NCBI GenBank assembly: GCA_900751755.1
Contig: CAADSP010000050.1
Coordinates: 1 to 35,991 of the forward strand
Source: an uncultured Collinsella sp.
GTDB lineage: Bacteria > Actinomycetota > Coriobacteriia > Coriobacteriales > Coriobacteriaceae
Reading direction: 5' to 3'
DNA length: 35,991 nucleotides
The translations under genes and the position numbers were made by a program. Below the pieces are notes generated by a model, which did not search any database, was not told the origin of the DNA, and saw only the letters and a program-made list of their open reading frames with translations. Below, piece after piece: positions 31,849-35,991 of the stretch (its first letter is position 1; every line of letters starts with the position of its first letter).

Positions 31849-32469
31849 TTATTCCGAGGCGTCCTCTGGTGCGGGATGTCGCTCCAGATAGTCGCCCAGC
31901 ATCTTAAAGTCTTCCTCCAGCAGTTCCTGCCACGCCGGATTGCGTAGCGCTGCTGCCGGATGGAACGTGGGCATTACTACAAAATGCCCCATCTGGTGGA
32001 ACCTGCCGCGCAGCTTAGTAATGCCAATCTCGGTCTTAAGCACAAAGTGCGTCGCGGGGTTGCCGAGCGTCACGATAATATCGGGCCAGATGCTTCGAAT
32101 CTGCTCACGCAAAAACGGCGAGCAAGCCAGCACTTCCTCGGGACGCGGATTGCGGTTTCCCGGCGGGCGGCACTTAAGCACGTTGGCAATGTAGACGTCT
32201 TCGCGTTTGAGCCCCGCCAGCGACAAAATGCCGTTGAGGTCCTCGCCTGCCGCCCCCACAAAGGGCTCGCCCTGCAAATCCTCATTGCGGCCCGGCGCCT
32301 CGCCAATAAACATCACACGAGCGCGGGGGTTTCCCACGCCAAACACGATATTGTGACGCGACTGGTAGAGCTGGCAGAGGTGACAATCGCCCAGAACGGC
32401 CTCAATTTCCTCGAGTGCGACCTCACGCGGCGCCTGATGGGTATGGCCCGGGATGTGCATGACGCCCAT
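31849..32469 (-). CDS. Uracil-DNA glycosylase, family 4 (iron-sulfur type)
   Basis: The enzyme removes uracil from DNA. The 206-residue protein has the family 4/5 active-site GEAPGRNED (56-64), VLKCRPPGNRNP and a C-terminal HPAA motif (THxPAA form, TFHPAAALR). Four Cys at 29, 32, 100 and 116 are placed to hold a 4Fe-4S cluster. TAGGAG precedes the ATG, which lies 8 bp after alr. Family 4 enzymes are common in actinobacteria. Confidence 0.94.
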   Translation of the reverse strand: MGVMHIPGHTHQAPREVALEEIEAVLGDCHLCQLYQSRHNIVFGVGNPRARVMFIGEAPGRNEDLQGEPFVGAAGEDLNGILSLAGLKREDVYIANVLKCRPPGNRNPRPEEVLACSPFLREQIRSIWPDIIVTLGNPATHFVLKTEIGITKLRGRFHQMGHFVVMPTFHPAAALRNPAWQELLEEDFKMLGDYLERHPAPEDASE

Positions 32470-32477
32470 AGCGGCTC

Positions 32478-33623
32478 CTACACGTAGACCTTGTCGAGAC
32501 GCATGCCAAAGCCGCAGGCGACCTCGTAGTTAATCGTTCCGCGCAGTCGGGCCATCTCGTCCATAGTGATCTCGGCATCGCCATCGCGGCCGACAATAAT
32601 CATCTCGTCACCATACTCGGCCTCGGGAATCTCGTGTGCCGGGTTGGACTGAATGGCGACCATAAACTGGTCCATGCAGATATTGCCAACCTGATGCACG
32701 CGCTCGCCGCGATACAGCACATCCATACGATTGGAAAGCGTACGCGATAGGCCATCGGCATAACCGATCGGCAGCGTGCAGATCTGAACGCGCGTACGCG
32801 GTACGCGGTAGGTAAAACCGTAGCCCACGCCCTCACCCATCGCAGGGTGCGCCACGCGCGTCACACGCGCATGGACGCTCATAACGGGATCAAGCTGCAT
32901 CACGCGGCCACTCAGCTCGCACGGCTGCATTCCATACAAGCCAACGCCGGCGCGAATCATATCAAAATGCATCGAAGGGTCGAGCATCGAGGACGGCGTG
33001 TTGGCGCAGTGCACGATACCGCACTCAAAGCCCGCATCCTTAATGGCCTGAACGGCCTCGGTAAAGCGCTGACACTGCAGTTTGTAGTCCCAGCCCGAAG
33101 GTTCATCGGCCGTGGCGAAGTGCGTAAATACGCCGTCGCACTGAATACCGCGATGGAAATTAATACCGCGGACAAAGTCAAGCACCTGCGTGTAGTGAAC
33201 GCCGATACGATTCATGCCCGTCTCGATGGCGAGATGATACTTGCCCACTTTGCCCGCCGCGACGGCACATTCGCCATACGCAAGAGCAAAGTCAGACGTA
33301 TAGACCGAGGGCATGATATCAAACTCGAGCAACGTCGGAATGGCCTCGATAGGCGGCTCGCTTAGGATGAGGATGGGTTTCGTAATCCCGCCCTGTCGGA
33401 GCTCAACGCCCTCGTTAACCGTCGCCACGGCAAACATGTCGGCACCGGCCGAATACATGATCTTGGCGCACTCAACAGCTCCATGACCATAAGCATCGGC
33501 CTTAACCACGCAGCACAGGCGCTGACGTGGATTCAGCAAATTCTTATAGGCCCTCGTGTTGCGACGGAGCGCCCCGCGGTCGACCTCGACCCAGGACCAG
33601 CGCGTCAAATCGGCTTTATTCAT
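32478..33623 (-). CDS. alr: Alanine racemase
   Basis: Alr makes D-alanine for the cell wall using pyridoxal phosphate. The 381-residue protein has the cofactor lysine 41 in VVKADAYGHG, the TIM-barrel strands with HLAIETGMNRIG, and the catalytic Tyr268 in GEGVGYGFTYRVP. CMDQFMVAI follows in the C-terminal beta domain. It starts 2 bp after the stop of nnr, so the two are co-translated. Confidence 0.97.
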   Translation of the reverse strand: MNKADLTRWSWVEVDRGALRRNTRAYKNLLNPRQRLCCVVKADAYGHGAVECAKIMYSAGADMFAVATVNEGVELRQGGITKPILILSEPPIEAIPTLLEFDIMPSVYTSDFALAYGECAVAAGKVGKYHLAIETGMNRIGVHYTQVLDFVRGINFHRGIQCDGVFTHFATADEPSGWDYKLQCQRFTEAVQAIKDAGFECGIVHCANTPSSMLDPSMHFDMIRAGVGLYGMQPCELSGRVMQLDPVMSVHARVTRVAHPAMGEGVGYGFTYRVPRTRVQICTLPIGYADGLSRTLSNRMDVLYRGERVHQVGNICMDQFMVAIQSNPAHEIPEAEYGDEMIIVGRDGDAEITMDEMARLRGTINYEVACGFGMRLDKVYV

Positions 33624-33625
33624 GA

Positions 33626-35242
33626 TTAGTCATCCGACCCTTCGTCCATGATTCCCAGATCTTCGAGCGCATCCTTTGCCGCCAGCTCCATGGCAGGACC
33701 GATCAAGTCGATAAGATCGGTAGCGATAACGCTCTTCTCACCATACTCCGTCGCCGCGGCAAAACCGGCATAGCTGTGAAGTGCGACGGCGTACGAATAC
33801 AGCAACTCCCAACGATCCATCTCGTCGCGCATGGTGGCAAGCGTGCCGGCCAAAATACCCGCGAGAACATCACCCGAACCGGCAGTTGCCAGAGAAGCCG
33901 GACCCGAGAGCGGCAGCAGCACACGCTCAACGCCACAGATAGCCGTCGTCGGCCCCTTGGCAATGACAACCAGGTTGTCGGAGCCTGCAGCCCAGACAAC
34001 CTTCTGCGCGGCCGCAATCGCGGTACCAAGGTCGTTCACCTCGTCACCGGCAACCAGACGCGAAAGCTCACGATAGTGCGGCGTCATAACCAACGGCTGC
34101 TCGCGACGATACATCTCGGGGTTACTATCAATACCGTCAATGGCAATCTTAGCAAGGCAGTTGAGTGCATCGGCATCCAAAATAAGCGGTACATCAAGCT
34201 CGAGCAAGCCCGAAACCACCTGCATAGCGCCGGCAGACGTCGTCATACCGGGACCGCACAGTACGCAGCTGTACTTCTTTGCAATCTCGCACACCGTCAT
34301 GCGCGCTGCGGCGCCAAAGGAGCCGCGGGAATCAGACGGAATAGCAAAGACGGGAATCGAAGGAAGTGCCATGCGAATAAGATTAGCGCAGGCGTCAGGA
34401 GCCGCGACTGCCACGTAACCAGCACCCGCGCGAGCTGCAGACTTGGCCGCCATAATGGCAGCACCAGGATATTGTGCAGATCCGGCGACAATAAGCACAG
34501 AGCCACGGGAATACTTATCGATATTCATAGGTAGTGGAGCAAAGTAATCAACTAAGTCACCGGGCTCGACAATCTCGGCGGCGTGGTCGACATCATCGAT
34601 GACCTCGTCAAGACGGTCGTAAAGATTGCCGCAGATCAAATCGCCAGCATACTCAGGGCCATCAGCGCTATACAAACCAATCTTGGGCGCAATCATCGTC
34701 ACCGTATGCTCGGCACGAATGCAGTCGTCATCAACAACGCCCGTCTCGGCATTCAGGCCCGAGGGGACATCAATGGATACGACACAATCGGCGCATTCAT
34801 TGACCGTAGGAATCCAGATGGAGAACGGCGCACGCAGATTCCCGTGGAAACCGGTACCAAATATGGCATCGACAACAACATCGGCCTTATCGATCAAAAC
34901 CTCGAGTTCGTCACGCGAGGGGCCGACGCAAACGTGCACATCGCGGCCGGCAGTACGACGAGCAACATGACGTGCCAGAGCAGCAGGAATCTCATCCGGC
35001 TCAACCGGAGAAACGATATCGACGTCCACACCCTTATGGCTCAGAATATCGGCGGCACCCCACCCGTCGCCGCCATTATTACCAAAACCGACCAGAAAGA
35101 GAACCCGATCGGGATTGAGCTTCAAGACCTCGTTGGCGGCAAACTCACCCGCTAGCTCCATAAGCTCGGCCTTCGAAGTCCCTTCGCGTTCGATGATATC
35201 CTCGAGACGAACGACTTCTTCGGTACTCAAAACCGGTTTCAT
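33626..35242 (-). CDS. nnr: Bifunctional NAD(P)H-hydrate epimerase / ADP-dependent NAD(P)H-hydrate dehydratase
   Basis: This repair enzyme restores damaged NADH and NADPH. The 538-residue protein has an N-terminal epimerase domain (about 1-210; LVGFGNNGGDGWGAADIL and DAIFGTGFHG). A ribokinase-like dehydratase domain follows (about 225-525; PLILDADALNCLA, VMTPHYRELSRL, GSGDVLAGILAGTLA). The fused form is typical of many bacteria. ATG 35242 follows directly on the acpS stop codon, with TAGGAG as ribosome site. Confidence 0.96.
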   Translation of the reverse strand: MKPVLSTEEVVRLEDIIEREGTSKAELMELAGEFAANEVLKLNPDRVLFLVGFGNNGGDGWGAADILSHKGVDVDIVSPVEPDEIPAALARHVARRTAGRDVHVCVGPSRDELEVLIDKADVVVDAIFGTGFHGNLRAPFSIWIPTVNECADCVVSIDVPSGLNAETGVVDDDCIRAEHTVTMIAPKIGLYSADGPEYAGDLICGNLYDRLDEVIDDVDHAAEIVEPGDLVDYFAPLPMNIDKYSRGSVLIVAGSAQYPGAAIMAAKSAARAGAGYVAVAAPDACANLIRMALPSIPVFAIPSDSRGSFGAAARMTVCEIAKKYSCVLCGPGMTTSAGAMQVVSGLLELDVPLILDADALNCLAKIAIDGIDSNPEMYRREQPLVMTPHYRELSRLVAGDEVNDLGTAIAAAQKVVWAAGSDNLVVIAKGPTTAICGVERVLLPLSGPASLATAGSGDVLAGILAGTLATMRDEMDRWELLYSYAVALHSYAGFAAATEYGEKSVIATDLIDLIGPAMELAAKDALEDLGIMDEGSDD

Positions 35243-35782
35243 CTATGCTCCTAGCGTATCTTGCGAAGCATCGCCCAGGTGCTCCGTCAATGCTGAATTC
35301 TGCAGCTGCTCAAGCTCATCTAAAACAGAGCGAGCCTCTTTAAATGTCTGCGCAACGCGTTTCTTAGTGCTCACCTTTTCATCTTTTGGCTTAGGCCGAG
35401 CATCTTCGGTAATCGCGATGGCATTCGCAACGGCTAAGTCTCCTGTAAGCGTAATGGAAAGAGCGACCTCAACAACACCCAGCTCATGAGCGATCTCGAG
35501 TGCACGGCCCGAAAGCAGCGCCTTCGGTTTGCCGAGTTTATCACGCGTTACCGAAACATCCTTGCGACCCACGCCTTGACTAAAACCCGTGCCGAGAGCT
35601 TTAAGCACCGCCTCGCGCGAAGCAAAGCGGCTCGCATAGTGAGCAGCGGGACGCGATGATGCATCGCAATACGCACGCTCTTCTTCGGTAAACACACGCC
35701 GAGCAAACGACGGCGTCTTTTCAAGAATTGATTTCATACGGGAAATCTCGACGATATCAACGCCGATACCAGCTTCAGCCAT
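35243..35782 (-). CDS. acpS: Holo-[acyl-carrier-protein] synthase with C-terminal extension
   Basis: AcpS transfers 4'-phosphopantetheine from CoA to ACP. The 179-residue protein has GVDIVEISRM (Asp9) and FASREAVLKALG (Glu57), the two metal-binding motifs, and a normal core up to about residue 125. A charged, helical tail of about 55 residues (ARPKPKDEKVSTKKR... and LDELEQLQNSALTEHL) is not part of the usual family. GGAGGTG before ATG 35782 fixes the start; ATG 35794 is too close to that site. It is the first gene of the operon in this window. Confidence 0.93.
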   Translation of the reverse strand: MAEAGIGVDIVEISRMKSILEKTPSFARRVFTEEERAYCDASSRPAAHYASRFASREAVLKALGTGFSQGVGRKDVSVTRDKLGKPKALLSGRALEIAHELGVVEVALSITLTGDLAVANAIAITEDARPKPKDEKVSTKKRVAQTFKEARSVLDELEQLQNSALTEHLGDASQDTLGA

Positions 35783-35895
35783 GTTCACCTCCATATCGCA
35801 CAGACTAAGTTATTGTAGCCCGTTCACAGAAGATGCGACAAACGAGGGTTATAAAACACAGCTACTATGTGAGACAAAAGCCCGTAAACGCAAAA

Positions 35896-35923
35896 AAGGG
35901 GGAGGCCGCGAGGCCTCCCCCTT
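35896..35923 (-). terminator. Intrinsic terminator of an upstream minus-strand unit
   Basis: Perfect 12-bp stem AAGGGGGAGGCC / GGCCTCCCCCTT with a GCGA loop. On the minus strand it is followed by a T-run. It insulates the acpS operon from the gene beyond the right edge. Confidence 0.92.
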
Positions 35924-35924
35924 C

Positions 35925-35991
35925 TCAGTTCAAGCGTACGGCTCGGTGCCGTCCACCGGTCAGCGGCGCCCTGGCCTCCCACGGGCTGACC
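35925..35991 (-). other. 3' end of an unidentified minus-strand gene or structured RNA (cut by window edge)
   Basis: The last 67 bp before the terminator contain GGTCAGC...GCTGACC and CGGTG...CACCG stems on the minus strand. One minus frame is open from the edge and ends with TGA at 35925-35927, just before the terminator. Too little is visible to choose between a protein tail and a non-coding RNA. Confidence 0.4.

Overview
The window looks like chromosomal DNA from a Coriobacteriia member, most likely Collinsella or a close relative. This is inferred from high GC, strong G/C third positions, a three-part TsaB-RimI-TsaD fusion, an alr/nnr/acpS cluster, and maltodextrin and PTS loci typical of gut actinobacteria. 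No phage, plasmid, insertion sequence or true CRISPR array was seen, and no database was searched.

Layout. (1) 1-3,461, minus strand: a small conserved unknown gene, two overlapping GntR/HutC regulator genes, then two SIS-type phosphosugar enzymes, the second cut by the window edge. (2) 3,712-8,645: a LacI regulator divergent from murB, a Tat-exported coiled-coil/CHAP-like cell-wall hydrolase, and galE. (3) 8,866-21,291: an alpha-glucan block. malQ and glgP are on the plus strand; a maltodextrin-type ABC transporter (binding protein, two permeases, ATPase) is on the minus strand; a HutC regulator is divergent from an unusual PTS EIIC-EIIB-HAD phosphatase fusion. (4) 21,366-23,584: a polyprenyl synthetase, a cytoplasmic-looking protein with two peptidoglycan-binding domains, and tRNA-Gln(UUG). 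(5) 24,009-28,265: a disordered protein ending in a TOPRIM-like domain related to JetD/DUF2220, and cstA behind a leader that looks like a transcription attenuator. (6) 28,959-35,782: a tight minus-strand operon acpS-nnr-alr-udg-tsaE-tsaB/rimI/tsaD.

The ABC transporter imports maltodextrin-like sugar, MalQ and GlgP turn it into glucose and glucose-1-phosphate, and galE connects to UDP-sugars. Palindromes matching the HutC consensus GT-N-TA-N-AC lie in front of malQ, the PTS fusion and its regulator (all GTTTAAAC), and variants lie in front of the ABC operon and the SIS operon. This suggests related GntR proteins control these units.

The most unusual material is non-coding. First, a dispersed family of nested palindromes (5965-6100, 28633-28785, a half copy near 23783-23843, and an apparent deletion derivative at 3583-3657) has a conserved core inside long arms that are perfectly or almost perfectly self-complementary but differ at each locus; the inner hairpin also shows compensatory changes. 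Second, six 15-bp repeats in alternating orientation sit on an almost exact 40-bp period between glgP and the ABC operon. Third, the cstA leader encodes a 14-residue Ile/Val-rich peptide followed by an intrinsic terminator and mutually exclusive stems.
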